DNA from: Pseudomonas sp. Au-Pse12
GTDB taxonomy: Bacteria; Pseudomonadota; Gammaproteobacteria; Pseudomonadales; Pseudomonadaceae
Direction: 5' to 3'
DNA length: 64,000 bases
Assembly (NCBI RefSeq): GCF_021341665.1
Contig: NZ_JAJTTH010000002.1
Coordinates: forward strand, 558,001 to 622,000
The notes beneath the pieces were generated by a model. The model saw only the letters and a list, made by a program, of their open reading frames with translations. It did no database searches and was not told the DNA's origin. This document shows, piece by piece, positions 49,972 to 59,227 of this stretch (its first letter is position 1; the number at the start of each line of letters is the position of its first letter). A program made the position numbers and the translations under genes.

Positions 49972-50832
49972 CTACAGGGGCTCGGGGTTGACGATGACGG
50001 TGCAGGTGATGCCGGCGGCCAGCAGCACGCCGTCCGGCACTTCGTCGATGTGGATGCGCACCGGTACGCGCTGGGCCAGGCGCACCCAGTTGAAGGTCGG
50101 GTTGACGTCGGCGATCAGTTCGCGGCTCTCCGGGTTGTCACGGTCGTAGATGCCGCGGGAAATGCTTTCCACGTGGCCCTTGAGCACTTCACCGCTCATC
50201 AGTTGCATGTCCGCTTTATCACCCACGCGCACGTGGGGCAGCTTGGTTTCCTCGAAGAAGCCGTAGACCCAGAACGAGTTCATGTCGACCACCGCCATCT
50301 TCGCCTCGCCGATGCGCGCGTAGTCGCCACGGTGCACGTTGAGGTTGGTCACGTAGCCATCCACCGCCGCCCGTACCTGGGTACGTTTGAGGTTGAGTTC
50401 CGCCGCTTCCAGCTGGGCCTGGGCGTGCTGGTAGTCGGCCAGGGCCGAGTCGGCGATGTTGCCGGCGTCGTCGCGGTTTTCCTTGGAGATCACCAGGTTG
50501 TCCATGTCGGCGCGGCGCCGGGCGTTGACCTTGCGCATCTCCCAGGTGGCCTTCTTCGAGGCCACCAAAGACTGCGCCTGCTTGACCGCGATCTGGTAGT
50601 GCTCGGGGTCGATCTGCATCAGCAGATCGCCCTTGCGCACCAGCTGGTTGTCCTTGACCGGCACATCCACCACTTCACCGGTGACGTCGGCGGCGACGTT
50701 GATGATGTCCGCGCGCACCCGGCCGTCACGGGTCCAGGGGGTGTACATGTAGTGCTCCCACAGGGTGCGGCCGATCCACAGGGCCAGGGCCAGCACGAGC
50801 AGGGTGGCGAGCAGGCTGAAAAACTTTTTCAT
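49972..50832 (-). CDS. HlyD-family membrane fusion protein (efflux adaptor, AaeA/EmrA type)
   Basis: Periplasmic adaptor of 286 aa, anchored by one N-terminal segment (SLLATLLVLALALWIGRTLW). The lipoyl/biotinyl-like domain shows ADVTGEVVDVPVKDNQLVRKGDLLMQIDP, a short coiled coil (about 80-140) and the beta-barrel with VDGYVTNLNVHRGDYA. It is the last gene of an efflux operon with a FUSC pump, a DUF1656 protein and an outer-membrane factor. The gap to the DUF1656 gene is 10 bases. Confidence 0.93.
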   Translation of the reverse strand: MKKFFSLLATLLVLALALWIGRTLWEHYMYTPWTRDGRVRADIINVAADVTGEVVDVPVKDNQLVRKGDLLMQIDPEHYQIAVKQAQSLVASKKATWEMRKVNARRRADMDNLVISKENRDDAGNIADSALADYQHAQAQLEAAELNLKRTQVRAAVDGYVTNLNVHRGDYARIGEAKMAVVDMNSFWVYGFFEETKLPHVRVGDKADMQLMSGEVLKGHVESISRGIYDRDNPESRELIADVNPTFNWVRLAQRVPVRIHIDEVPDGVLLAAGITCTVIVNPEPL

Positions 50833-50842
50833 TGCGGGGGTC

Positions 50843-51043
50843 TCAACGGTAGACAGTGAGCGCCATGGCGCCGAACAGACAGCAGAACAGGCTCAGGCGC
50901 AGCAGCGCCGGGTGCCAGAAGAAGCGATACAGGTCATAGCCGGAGATGAACCGGTCCAGGGCCCAGGCCAGGGCCGCGGCGATGAAGAACATCAGGGTCA
51001 TGGTGGGCATGTAAACGCCGTGGAAGGCGATTTCACGAGGCAT
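50843..51043 (-). CDS. DUF1656 small membrane protein (AaeX-like)
   Basis: Protein of 66 aa with two membrane helices (about 10-30 and 45-65). The family start MPREIAFHGVYMPTMTLMF and the segment GYDLYRFFWHPALLRLSLF are typical. It always accompanies FUSC-type aromatic-acid pumps; its role is unknown. Its start overlaps the FUSC stop by 11 bases, so the two are translationally coupled. Confidence 0.92.
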   Translation of the reverse strand: MPREIAFHGVYMPTMTLMFFIAAALAWALDRFISGYDLYRFFWHPALLRLSLFCCLFGAMALTVYR

Positions 51044-53240
51044 GGTCAAGTCCTTGGGGGGCAGGCGCCGCCGGCTTGGCCACGGCATAGGCCGCCAGCG
51101 GCGATTGCGGGTCGAGCAGTGACGTACGGATGAAGTGCAGGTAGCTCTTGACCCGGCGCAGGGCCGAGGTGTCGAAGTGCGGGGCGAAGGGTTCGTCGGT
51201 GGCCTGGACCCGGCTGATGGCGTGGTCCACGGCAATCAGCCCGCGCTCCAGGTTGCTCTGGCTGGGTTGCAGGAACAGCCGCACCAGGGAGCGGCCCATG
51301 ACCCGGATCGCCTGGCGCCAGGGCTGGGACTCGGCATAGGCCGGGTGCACCGGGAGGATCGCCTGTTCCTTGCGCAGCTCGATGATCGCGTGGCCGACTT
51401 CCAGCACCACGAACATCCAGCGCAGCAGCTCGCTCTGCACCTTGGGCTGGCCCACCGCCAGGCCATAGGCCTGGTGCAGCAGGTCGCGGGTGCGGCTTTC
51501 GAAGCTTGAGGCCAGGCCCTTGAGCTTGCCGCTGATGGCGTACACCACCTGGCCGCGCAGGTCCTGCTCCAGGCGCCGCCACAGCCAGCGGCTGTTGGGC
51601 GGCAAAATGATCGCCCCGGCCGCGGCGCAGACCAGCATGCCCATGACCATGGCGATGTAGTCGTTGATGAAGGTGTAGGGGTTGTAGACGGTCAGGTTGT
51701 CCGGCACCGAACCGGTGCTGAAGAAGATCAGCAGGCCCAGGCCGACCCCGGCGTACTTGGGCCGCGAGGCCAGGAACGAACCGAGCACGATCACCGGCGC
51801 CAGCATCAGGCACAGCAGCGGGAAACCGTCGATCCAGGGGAACACGAAGAACATTTCGACGAAGCCCACCAGGGCGCCGATAAAAGTCCCGCAGGCCATC
51901 TGGAAGGCCATGCGCTTGGGGTTCGGCGTGGCGGCGGAAAGGCCGATGGTGGCGGCGGCGATCAGGGTCATGGTGGCGCCGCTGGGCCAGGCGGTGGCCA
52001 CCCAGTAGCTGCCCAGCACCACCAGCACGAAGGCCGCGCGAATGCCCGAGGCGGCGCAGGCCAGCCAGTTGGTCTGCGGGGTGTAGGGCTCGTCCCAGCG
52101 CTCGCGTTCGTGGCTGTGGTCGGCCAGGGACGCGTGGGTCTGGGCGTAGCTATGCATCTCGTCGACGAAGCGGTACAGCAGCTCGTAGGCGGTATGGAAA
52201 TCCAGCTGCTCGGCGTCGCTCGGGCCGCTCTCCTGGAAGGCCGCGCGCAGGCTGCGCACCCGCGCCGGCAGCTCGCTCTTGTAGGTCGCCAGGGCCGTGG
52301 CCAGGCGCGCCGCGTCGGGGCTGGTGAGGGCGCGACCGGAGAAACCGTCGAGCAGTTCCGCCAGGTCCTGCAGGCCCGGCTTGATCGCCGCCACCACATG
52401 GTCGGCGCCACTGCTGCGCAGGCGTTCGAGCAACTGGTGCAGGGCGTTGAAACGCGTGGTAATGCCCATGAACTCGCTGTTCAGGCGGCTCAGGCGGCCG
52501 TTGCGCCGACGCATGTGCGGGTCTTCGAACACGGTGACGCTGCGCAGCCCTTCCAGGCCCACGGCTTCGGCAATGAAGCGCACGTTGCTGGTTTCAAAAC
52601 TGTCACGCTGGCTGCGCCCGCGCAGGCCGTCGGTGACGAACAACGCGAACACGCCGAAGCGCTGGTACAAGGCGTTGCGCATCGCGGCGCTGGCGGTCTG
52701 CGGGAGGATCGCGGCGCTGACCAGGGTCGAGCAGAGAATCCCCAGGGAAATCTCCAGCACCCGCCACACGGCCGCCATGAAGGCCCCTTCCGGGTGGGCC
52801 AGGGCTGGCAGGCCGACCATCGCCGCGGTGTAGCCGGCGAGGACGAAACCGTAGGCGCGAAAGTTGCGGTAGCGCGCGGCACCGGCCGAGCAGATGCCGA
52901 CCCAGATCGCCAGGGAACCGAGGAACAGCTCGGTGTTCTGGGCGAACAGGGCGATCAGCGCCACCATCACCGCCGAGCCGGTCAGGGTGCCGAGAAAGCG
53001 GTAGAAGCTCTTGGCGAACACCTGGCCGCTCTGCGGCTGCATGACGATGAACACGGTGATCATCGCCGTGCGCGGTTGCGGCAGTTCCAGGCGCATGGCC
53101 AGCCACAGGGTGAGGAACGCGGCGGCCAGGACCTTGAAGATATAGACCCAGGTCACGCCGTCGCTGCGCGCCCAGTCGAAGAAACCCCGGCGCCATTCAA
53201 GGGAGTACAGCCAGCGCAAAGGGGCGGGCAAGGAAGTCAT
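51033..53240 (-). CDS. FUSC-family inner-membrane efflux pump (AaeB-like)
   Basis: Protein of 735 aa with two halves, each with a set of membrane helices and a soluble region. The N-terminal block WLAMRLELPQPRTAMITVFIVMQPQSGQVFAKSFYRFLGT is the FUSC hallmark. The second membrane half starts near residue 385 (IRAAFVLVVLGSYWVATAW). Relatives export aromatic carboxylic acids such as p-hydroxybenzoate or fusaric acid. The substrate here is unknown. It starts 11 bases after the outer-membrane factor gene. Confidence 0.92.
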   Translation of the reverse strand: MTSLPAPLRWLYSLEWRRGFFDWARSDGVTWVYIFKVLAAAFLTLWLAMRLELPQPRTAMITVFIVMQPQSGQVFAKSFYRFLGTLTGSAVMVALIALFAQNTELFLGSLAIWVGICSAGAARYRNFRAYGFVLAGYTAAMVGLPALAHPEGAFMAAVWRVLEISLGILCSTLVSAAILPQTASAAMRNALYQRFGVFALFVTDGLRGRSQRDSFETSNVRFIAEAVGLEGLRSVTVFEDPHMRRRNGRLSRLNSEFMGITTRFNALHQLLERLRSSGADHVVAAIKPGLQDLAELLDGFSGRALTSPDAARLATALATYKSELPARVRSLRAAFQESGPSDAEQLDFHTAYELLYRFVDEMHSYAQTHASLADHSHERERWDEPYTPQTNWLACAASGIRAAFVLVVLGSYWVATAWPSGATMTLIAAATIGLSAATPNPKRMAFQMACGTFIGALVGFVEMFFVFPWIDGFPLLCLMLAPVIVLGSFLASRPKYAGVGLGLLIFFSTGSVPDNLTVYNPYTFINDYIAMVMGMLVCAAAGAIILPPNSRWLWRRLEQDLRGQVVYAISGKLKGLASSFESRTRDLLHQAYGLAVGQPKVQSELLRWMFVVLEVGHAIIELRKEQAILPVHPAYAESQPWRQAIRVMGRSLVRLFLQPSQSNLERGLIAVDHAISRVQATDEPFAPHFDTSALRRVKSYLHFIRTSLLDPQSPLAAYAVAKPAAPAPQGLDHAS

Positions 53241-53251
53241 GGGAGCCTGCT

Positions 53252-54763
53252 TCAGTGGTCGAACACGGCCAGGGCCGCGGGGGTCTTGGGTGCCTGGGTG
53301 CGGTTTTCTGCGGGTACATCGCGGCCAGCTTCAAGCCCGCCCCCCAGGGCCGTCACCAGGTCCGCCTGGGCGGTCAGGCGCGCGGCCTGCACCTGCTGCT
53401 GGATCTGCTGCTGGTGAAACAGCAGGCTCTGGGCGTTGAGCACATTCAGGTAGTCGGTCAGGCCGCGCTGGAAGGCCACGGTGGCGATGTCGTAGGTCTT
53501 CTGCGCCGCGGCCACCGACTCGGCGGCGAAGACGTGCTGCTTGTCCATGGATTCGCGGCGGATCAACTGGTCGGAAATGCTTTTCAGCGCGTCCACCAGG
53601 GTCTGGTTGTACTTGGCCACGGCCATGTCGTAGCCGGCCGAGGCTTCGCCCAGCTCCGAGCGCAGGCGGCCGCCGTCGAAGATCGGCAGGCTGATGGCCG
53701 GACCGATGTTGTAGTTGAGTTTCTTGCCGGTGAGGAACTCCAGGGCGCCACCGCCAGTGGCCATGAAACCGATGCTGCCCACCAGGTCGACATTGGGGTA
53801 GAAACCGGCGTGGGCCACGTCGATGCCACGGGCCTGGGCCGCCACTTGCCAGCGGCTGGCGACCACGTCCGGGCGCTGCCCCAGCAGTTCGGCGGGCAGG
53901 GCCGAGGGCAGTTTCAGCGCGGCGCCCAGGGACAGGCTCGGCCGCTGCAACTGCGCGCCCTCTCCCGGGCCCTTGCCGGCCAGGGCCGCCAGTTGGTTGC
54001 GGGTCAGGGCGATTTCTTCGTCCAGGGCGTCCAGCTGGCGATGGGTTTCCGGCAGCGGCGCCTCGGCCTGGCTGACTTCGAAATGGGTGCCGAGACCACC
54101 GTCCAGGCGCCGTTGCGCCAGTTCGAGAATCTGTTGCTGCTGCTTCAGGGTGGCGGCCACGATATCGCGCTGGGCGAAGTGCAAGGACAGCTGGATGTAG
54201 CTGCGCACCACGTTGTTCACCAGCTCCAACTGGGCCTGGCGCGCTTCGGCCACGCTCATGTGGGCCAGGTCGACGGCGCGCTCGGTGTTGTTGCTTTCGC
54301 GGCCCCAGAGGTCCAGGGCATAACTGAAGCCCAGGGCGGCGTTGTTGTCCCAGGTGGTGGTGTTGGCCAGGGCGCCGGGGCCGTAGAACTGATCGGTGGG
54401 CCAGTTGTGGCGCTTGAGGGTGGCGTCGCCCTTGATCTGCAGCGACTCGGCCGACTCGGCGATACCGGCCAGGGCCTTGGCCTGGCGCACCCGGGCGGCG
54501 GCCATGGCCAGGCTCGGGCTGCCTTGCACGGCGAGGCTGATCCAGCGGTTCAACTGCGGGTCGCCGTAGGCCTGCCACCACTGGGCACTGGGCCAGTGGG
54601 CATCTTGCGCGGCGCTCTTGATCGCCTCGTCGGTGGCCAATGTATTAGCGGGAAGTGTCTTGCCTTGTGGGGCAATGCCTCCGGTTCCGATGCAGCCGCT
54701 GATTGCTAACGATAAAGCCCAAACACTGAGGGTCTTGAACCCTCTGCTGATGCGACGCGGCAC
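53252..54763 (-). CDS. Outer-membrane factor lipoprotein of an efflux system (NodT/OprM family)
   Basis: TolC-like outer-membrane channel of 503 aa. The lipobox AISGC places the lipidated Cys at residue 24. Two OEP repeats are visible, with WWQAYGDPQLNRWISLAVQGSPSL early and ARGIDVAHAGFYPNVDL in the second half. It completes the tripartite pump with the HlyD adaptor and FUSC protein. First gene of the leftward operon, divergent from a LysR gene that is its likely regulator. Confidence 0.93.
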   Translation of the reverse strand: MPRRISRGFKTLSVWALSLAISGCIGTGGIAPQGKTLPANTLATDEAIKSAAQDAHWPSAQWWQAYGDPQLNRWISLAVQGSPSLAMAAARVRQAKALAGIAESAESLQIKGDATLKRHNWPTDQFYGPGALANTTTWDNNAALGFSYALDLWGRESNNTERAVDLAHMSVAEARQAQLELVNNVVRSYIQLSLHFAQRDIVAATLKQQQQILELAQRRLDGGLGTHFEVSQAEAPLPETHRQLDALDEEIALTRNQLAALAGKGPGEGAQLQRPSLSLGAALKLPSALPAELLGQRPDVVASRWQVAAQARGIDVAHAGFYPNVDLVGSIGFMATGGGALEFLTGKKLNYNIGPAISLPIFDGGRLRSELGEASAGYDMAVAKYNQTLVDALKSISDQLIRRESMDKQHVFAAESVAAAQKTYDIATVAFQRGLTDYLNVLNAQSLLFHQQQIQQQVQAARLTAQADLVTALGGGLEAGRDVPAENRTQAPKTPAALAVFDH

Positions 54764-54803
54764 TGCTGCGAATTCCTGAAGATCGGGGGGGAGTATTTCT
54801 CTC

Positions 54804-54880
54804 GTGGAAGTCGGCCGGCCGGCGCAGCGATACGCTTGCTACACCGCGTTGCGCGGATCGCCGGTAAGCCGACTCCTACG
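54804..54880. repeat. REPIN between the efflux operon and its LysR gene
   Basis: Two inverted units, GTGGAAGTCGGCCGGCCGGC and CGCCGGTAAGCCGACTCCTAC, of the GTAGGAGNCGGCTTNCCGGC class. It lies in the divergent promoter region, close to where a LysR protein would bind. Confidence 0.78.
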
Positions 54881-55029
54881 GATCGGCGCAATTCTAGGGG
54901 GCGGCCCGTTCGGCGATAAGCTGGGATTCCTGTGAATCTTTATTACCGTAAACGCGATAATCCCTTGGTCGCCTATCCAAGCCCCCGTAACTTCGTGTCA
55001 CAATTTGCCATCTCCCCAGAGAGCACCCC

Positions 55030-55998
55030 ATGGACACTTTGCAAAACATGCGCGCCTTCAGTTGCGTCGCCGAAGCCGGTAGTTTCACCGCCGCGGCTGT
55101 GCAACTGGATACCACCACGGCCAACGTCTCGCGCGCAGTCTCCAATCTTGAGGCTCACCTGCAAACCCGCCTGCTCAACCGTACCACCCGCCGTATCGCC
55201 CTGACCGAAGCCGGCAAGCGCTACCTGCTGCGCTGCGAGCAGATCCTGGCCTACGTCGAAGAAGCCGAGGCCGAGGCCAGCGACGCCCATGCCCGCCCCG
55301 CCGGGCAATTGAAAGTGCACACCATGACCGGCATCGGCCAGCACTTCGTGATCGACGCCATCGCCCGCTACCGCAAATCGCACCCGGACGTGACCTTCGA
55401 CCTGACCATGGCCAACCGCGTGCCGGACCTTCTGGACGAGGGCTACGACGTCTCCATCGTCCTGGCCCGGGAACTGCCGGACTCGGGCTTCGTCTCCCAG
55501 CGCCTGGGGATGACCTACAGCATCATCTGCGCCTCGCCGGCCTATGTGAAAGCCAACGGCTGCGCGCAAAAGCCCAGCGACCTGCTGAACCACGCCTGCC
55601 TGCGCCTGGTGAGCCCGGTGATTCCCCTGGAGAAATGGGCTTTCGACGGCCCGGAAGGCCAGGAAATGGTCACCATCAACAGCTCGCCGTTCCTGGTGAA
55701 CTCCGCCGACGCCATGAAGACCGCGATCATCAGCGGCATGGGCATTGGCGTGCTGCCGGTATACGCCGCCATCGAAGGCCTGCGCAACGGCACCCTGGTA
55801 CGGGTCATGCCCAAGTACCGCTCCCAGGAACTGAACCTGTACGCCATCTACCCGTCGCGCCAGTACCTGGACGCCAAGATCAAGACCTGGGTCGAATACC
55901 TGCGCGGCTCCCTGCCGGAGATCCTCGCCGCGCACCAGGCGGAACTGGCGGCCTACGAACTGAGCGGCAGCCTCACCGGCGCACGCCTGTCCACCTGA
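55030..55998 (+). CDS. LysR-family regulator, likely controlling the divergent efflux operon
   Basis: Regulator of 322 aa. The N-terminal HTH (residues 1-60) reads MDTLQNMRAFSCVAEAGSFTAAA and NVSRAVSNLEAHLQTRLL. An effector-binding domain follows (about 90-295) of the CrgA/AaeR subgroup (ALTEAG-type linker, then GQLKVHTMTGIGQHFV). Its start faces the outer-membrane factor gene across 266 bases, the normal LysR-target layout. The inducer is unknown; an aromatic acid is plausible from the pump family. Confidence 0.93.
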   Translation: MDTLQNMRAFSCVAEAGSFTAAAVQLDTTTANVSRAVSNLEAHLQTRLLNRTTRRIALTEAGKRYLLRCEQILAYVEEAEAEASDAHARPAGQLKVHTMTGIGQHFVIDAIARYRKSHPDVTFDLTMANRVPDLLDEGYDVSIVLARELPDSGFVSQRLGMTYSIICASPAYVKANGCAQKPSDLLNHACLRLVSPVIPLEKWAFDGPEGQEMVTINSSPFLVNSADAMKTAIISGMGIGVLPVYAAIEGLRNGTLVRVMPKYRSQELNLYAIYPSRQYLDAKIKTWVEYLRGSLPEILAAHQAELAAYELSGSLTGARLST

Positions 55999-56011
55999 AC
56001 ACCGCTCTCCC

Positions 56012-56034
56012 CGCAGGAACCGGCTTGCCGGCGA
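56012..56034. repeat. REP element
   Basis: GCAGGAACCGGCTTGCCGGC plus GAA, a single REP of the same class as at 49934, between the LysR and reductase genes. Confidence 0.78.
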
Positions 56035-56158
56035 AAGGGCCCGACAGCCTTGAGCAAGCCACCAGCGCAGGCGCTGGCCGGTTGCGGGGCGCTTTGGCGG
56101 CGGCGGCAAAAATGTTAGCTTGCTTGGCATTCCCACCCGCCTGACGAGCCTTCGCGCG

Positions 56159-57133
56159 ATGAAAAAGACTGTACTTGCCTTCAGCCGCATCACCCCCGAG
56201 ATGACCGAACGCCTGCAACAGGACTTCGAGGTCATCGTCCCCAACCCCAAGAAAGGGGACATCGCCGCCCAGTTCAATGAAGCCCTGCCCCGGGCCCACG
56301 GCCTGATCGGCGTCGGTCGCAAGCTGGGGCGCGCGCAGCTGGAAAACGCCGCGCAGCTGGAAGTGGTGTCGAGCATCTCGGTGGGTTACGACAACTATGA
56401 CCTGGCCTATTTCAACGAACGCGGGCTGATGCTCACCAACACCCCGGACGTGCTCACCGAAAGCACCGCCGACCTGGCCTTCGCCCTGCTCATGGGCAGC
56501 GCCCGGCGGGTGGCCGAGCTGGATGCCTGGACCAAGGCCGGGCAATGGCAGGCCAGCGTCGGCCCGGCGCTGTTCGGCTGCGATGTGCACGGCAAGACCC
56601 TGGGGATCGTCGGCATGGGCAACATCGGCGCGGCCATCGCCCGCCGTGGGCGTTTGGGTTTCGGCATGCCGATCCTCTACAGCGGCAACAGCCGCAAGGC
56701 GGCCCTGGAGCAGGAGCTGGGGGCGCAGTTGCGCAGCCTGGAACAACTGCTGGCCGAGGCGGATTTCGTCTGCCTGGTGGTGCCGTTGAGCGAGCAGACC
56801 CGGCACCTGATCAGCCACCGCGAACTGGCGCTGATGAAGCCCAGCGCGATCCTGGTGAACATTTCCCGCGGCCCGGTGGTGGATGAACCGGCGCTGATCG
56901 ACGCCTTGCAGAAGGGCCAGATCCGTGGCGCCGGCCTGGATGTGTACGAGAAAGAGCCGCTGGCAGAGTCGCCGCTGTTCCAGCTGAAGAACGCGGTGAC
57001 CCTGCCGCACATCGGCTCGGCCACCCATGAAACCCGCGACGCCATGGCCGAACGCGCCATGCGCAACCTGCGCAGCGCCCTGCTGGGCGAACGCCCGCAG
57101 GACCTGGTCAACCCGCAGGTGTGGAAGGGCTGA
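56159..57133 (+). CDS. tkrA: 2-hydroxyacid dehydrogenase, glyoxylate / 2-ketogluconate reductase type
   Basis: NAD(P)H-dependent reductase of 324 aa in the GhrB/TkrA group. The Rossmann loop is GIVGMGNIGAAIARRG (about 147-162). The catalytic Arg is in NISRGPVVDE, the Glu in DVYEKEP, and the His in LPHIGSATHETRDAM. In Pseudomonas such enzymes reduce 2-ketogluconate or glyoxylate, and the exact substrate is not fixed by sequence. The start at 56159 (MKKTVLAFSR) fits the family. The gene is single and convergent with the DMT gene. Confidence 0.88.
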   Translation: MKKTVLAFSRITPEMTERLQQDFEVIVPNPKKGDIAAQFNEALPRAHGLIGVGRKLGRAQLENAAQLEVVSSISVGYDNYDLAYFNERGLMLTNTPDVLTESTADLAFALLMGSARRVAELDAWTKAGQWQASVGPALFGCDVHGKTLGIVGMGNIGAAIARRGRLGFGMPILYSGNSRKAALEQELGAQLRSLEQLLAEADFVCLVVPLSEQTRHLISHRELALMKPSAILVNISRGPVVDEPALIDALQKGQIRGAGLDVYEKEPLAESPLFQLKNAVTLPHIGSATHETRDAMAERAMRNLRSALLGERPQDLVNPQVWKG

Positions 57134-57162
57134 CCCTAGCGGCCCTCCTTCCCGCCCTCCCT

Positions 57163-57295
57163 GTAGCCGCTGCCGAGCCTGCGAGGCTGCGAAAAGGTCC
57201 GCAGGACCTTCAGCGATAGACCTGCAGAATCAGGTCGCCTGGTTTTGCGACGGCTGCGCCGCCGTTCGCAGCCTCGCGAGCTCGGCAGCGGCTAC
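57163..57295. repeat. REPIN overlapping the 3' end of the DMT transporter gene
   Basis: 133 bp, arms GTAGCCGCTGCCGAGCC... and ...GCTCGGCAGCGGCTAC. The right part (57233-57295) is translated on the minus strand as the last 21 or so residues of the neighbouring transporter, and the gene's stop lies inside the element. Confidence 0.88.
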
Positions 57296-58177
57296 AGAGG
57301 CTGGCACAGCCTTGGGTTTGCGGAACACCAGCACATTGCCCAGCATCACCAGTACCAGCCCGGCCAATGCCGGGGCAGTCCACTGATAGCCTTCGGCAAA
57401 GGCCGAGACGTTCAGCGCCACCACCGGAAACAATACCGTGCAGTACGCCGCCCGCTCCGGGCCCATGCGCCCGACCAGGGTCAGGTAGGCGGTAAAGCCG
57501 ATCACCGAACCCGGTATCACCAGGTACAGCAGCGAGCCGATGTAGCGCGTGGTCCATTCCACGTCGAAGGCAATGCCCTGGGCCAGGCAGTACACCGCCA
57601 GCATCGTCGCGCCGTAGGCCATGCCCCAGGCATTGGTGGTCAGCGGCTTGAGCCCTGCTTTCTGCTGCAGGCTGGAGAGCATGTTGCCCGCTGAGAAACA
57701 CAGGGTGCCGAGCAGCGCCAGCCCCAGGCCCAGCAGGGTTTGCGGGCTGGCGCTGTGGCCCGCCAGTTCGGGCCAGAACAGCAGCCCCAGCCCGAGCAGC
57801 CCCAGGCCGCCGCCGAGCAACACGTTGCGGGCGATCTTCTGGCCGAAGAACACTCGCGCATTCAGGGCGTTCCACAAGGTCGCGGTGGAAAACACCACCG
57901 CCACCAGGCCGCTGGGAATCCACTGGCTGGCGTGCAGAAAGCACATGAAGTTGATGCAGAACAGGCACAGGCCCTGGGCCAGGCAGATCAGGTGGCCACG
58001 GCGGTTCATCGGCTGCAGCTTGCGACTGAGCAGCAGCAGGACGAACAGCACCAGGGCCGCCAGGGCGAAGCGATAGACGATGGACACCGGAATCGCCACC
58101 ACCCCCAGTTGCAGTTTCAGGGCGATCCAGGTGGTGCCCCAGATCAGCACGGTCAACAGGTACAGCGATAGGTTCAT
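57230..58177 (-). CDS. EamA/DMT-family transporter with REPIN-encoded C-terminus
   Basis: Ten-helix drug/metabolite exporter of 315 aa with two EamA repeats (first LLTVLIWGTTWIALKLQ; second starting near LLGLGLALLGTLCFSAGNML). The substrate is unknown. The last 22 residues (SVAAAELARLRTAAQPSQNQ and the final AT) are encoded by the REPIN at 57163-57295 and replace the usual short tail. AAGGAG seven bases upstream supports the ATG at 58177. It is divergent from the AraC gene. Confidence 0.9.
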   Translation of the reverse strand: MNLSLYLLTVLIWGTTWIALKLQLGVVAIPVSIVYRFALAALVLFVLLLLSRKLQPMNRRGHLICLAQGLCLFCINFMCFLHASQWIPSGLVAVVFSTATLWNALNARVFFGQKIARNVLLGGGLGLLGLGLLFWPELAGHSASPQTLLGLGLALLGTLCFSAGNMLSSLQQKAGLKPLTTNAWGMAYGATMLAVYCLAQGIAFDVEWTTRYIGSLLYLVIPGSVIGFTAYLTLVGRMGPERAAYCTVLFPVVALNVSAFAEGYQWTAPALAGLVLVMLGNVLVFRKPKAVPASVAAAELARLRTAAQPSQNQAT

Positions 58178-58333
58178 GGCACGACTCCTTGGCAAGGCGT
58201 GCAGTGTCACGCCCCCCAGGCCTCGCGCGCTTGCACAAACTTGCGCTTTTTATCAGCCCGGGGCTGGCAGCGCAGGGGCGACGGAGTAGCATGCGAAACA
58301 CCGGTAAACGGACCTTTGACTGACGCCCCCACC

Positions 58334-59227
58334 ATGCCCGCACTGGATACCCTGCAAGTCTTCCAAGCCCTCAACCGCTCGCCCCATGCTCGCCTGGAGC
58401 ACAGCGCCGAGCTCGGTGACGGCTTGTCCGCGGCCTTGTGGAGCAACCATCACGACGCCCAGGAATATGAGGCGCCCGGCCACCACACCCTGTCTTGCTA
58501 CCTGGCCGGCGGCACCGGCACCTTTCGCCGCGATCAGCCGGGCAGCAAGGGCGGCCCGGGCAAGCTGTGCATCCTGCCCGCCGAGCACCAGTCGGCCTGG
58601 GTGATCAATGGTGATATCCGTCTGGCCCATGTGTATTTCAGCCCCGAGCAGTTCGCCCTGGGCTGCGTCACCCTGCTGGACCGCGAACCCCGGGAAATGC
58701 ACCTGCGCGAAAGCACCTTTGTCGACGACCCCGAGCAGACCCGGCGCTTCGCGCAGTTGGTCCGCCTGAACTGGGACGAGCCCGGCGAGCGCCTGCTGAC
58801 CAGCAGCCTGGCCCACGAGATGCTCAACCACGCCCTGCTCAATCAAGTGGGCTCGCGCCAGGCTGCCCGGTTCAAGGGCGGGCTGGCCGCGCACCAGCGC
58901 CGCCTGCTGGTGGACTACATCGACAGCCAGTTGGACGCCCCCCTGAGCCTGGGCCAGCTGGCGGGGTTGTGCGCGCTCTCCGAATACCACTTCGCCCGTA
59001 TGTTCCGCGCAAGCTTCGGCCTGCCGCCCCACCAATATGTCCTGGCCCGGCGCCTGGTCCGGGCCCGGCATCTGCTGCGCCACAGCGCCCTGCCCCTGGG
59101 TGAAATCGCCCTGGCTTGCGGCTTCTCCAGTGCCAGCCACTTCACCAACCGCTTTCGCCAGGCCCTGGGGGGAACACCGGGGGACTATCGCCTGGCGTTC
59201 CTGCGCCGAGGTTCGGACTACCGATAA
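58334..59227 (+). CDS. AraC-family transcriptional regulator
   Basis: Regulator of 297 aa. The N-terminal effector domain is cupin-like (about 1-170), and two C-terminal HTH motifs follow (about 190-290) with PLSLGQLAGLCALSEYHFARMF and SALPLGEIALACGFSSASHF. The effector is unknown. It is divergent from the DMT transporter across 156 bases, so the DMT gene is a plausible target. The ATG at 58334 (MPALDTLQVF) is preferred to longer frames that overlap the DMT promoter. Confidence 0.92.
   Translation: MPALDTLQVFQALNRSPHARLEHSAELGDGLSAALWSNHHDAQEYEAPGHHTLSCYLAGGTGTFRRDQPGSKGGPGKLCILPAEHQSAWVINGDIRLAHVYFSPEQFALGCVTLLDREPREMHLRESTFVDDPEQTRRFAQLVRLNWDEPGERLLTSSLAHEMLNHALLNQVGSRQAARFKGGLAAHQRRLLVDYIDSQLDAPLSLGQLAGLCALSEYHFARMFRASFGLPPHQYVLARRLVRARHLLRHSALPLGEIALACGFSSASHFTNRFRQALGGTPGDYRLAFLRRGSDYR

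Noticed and set aside
53255..54709. 484-codon plus-strand frame opposite the outer-membrane factor
   Set aside because: It is low in complexity (Gly/Gln/Val/His), has no motif, and the opposite strand encodes an evident NodT-family channel.
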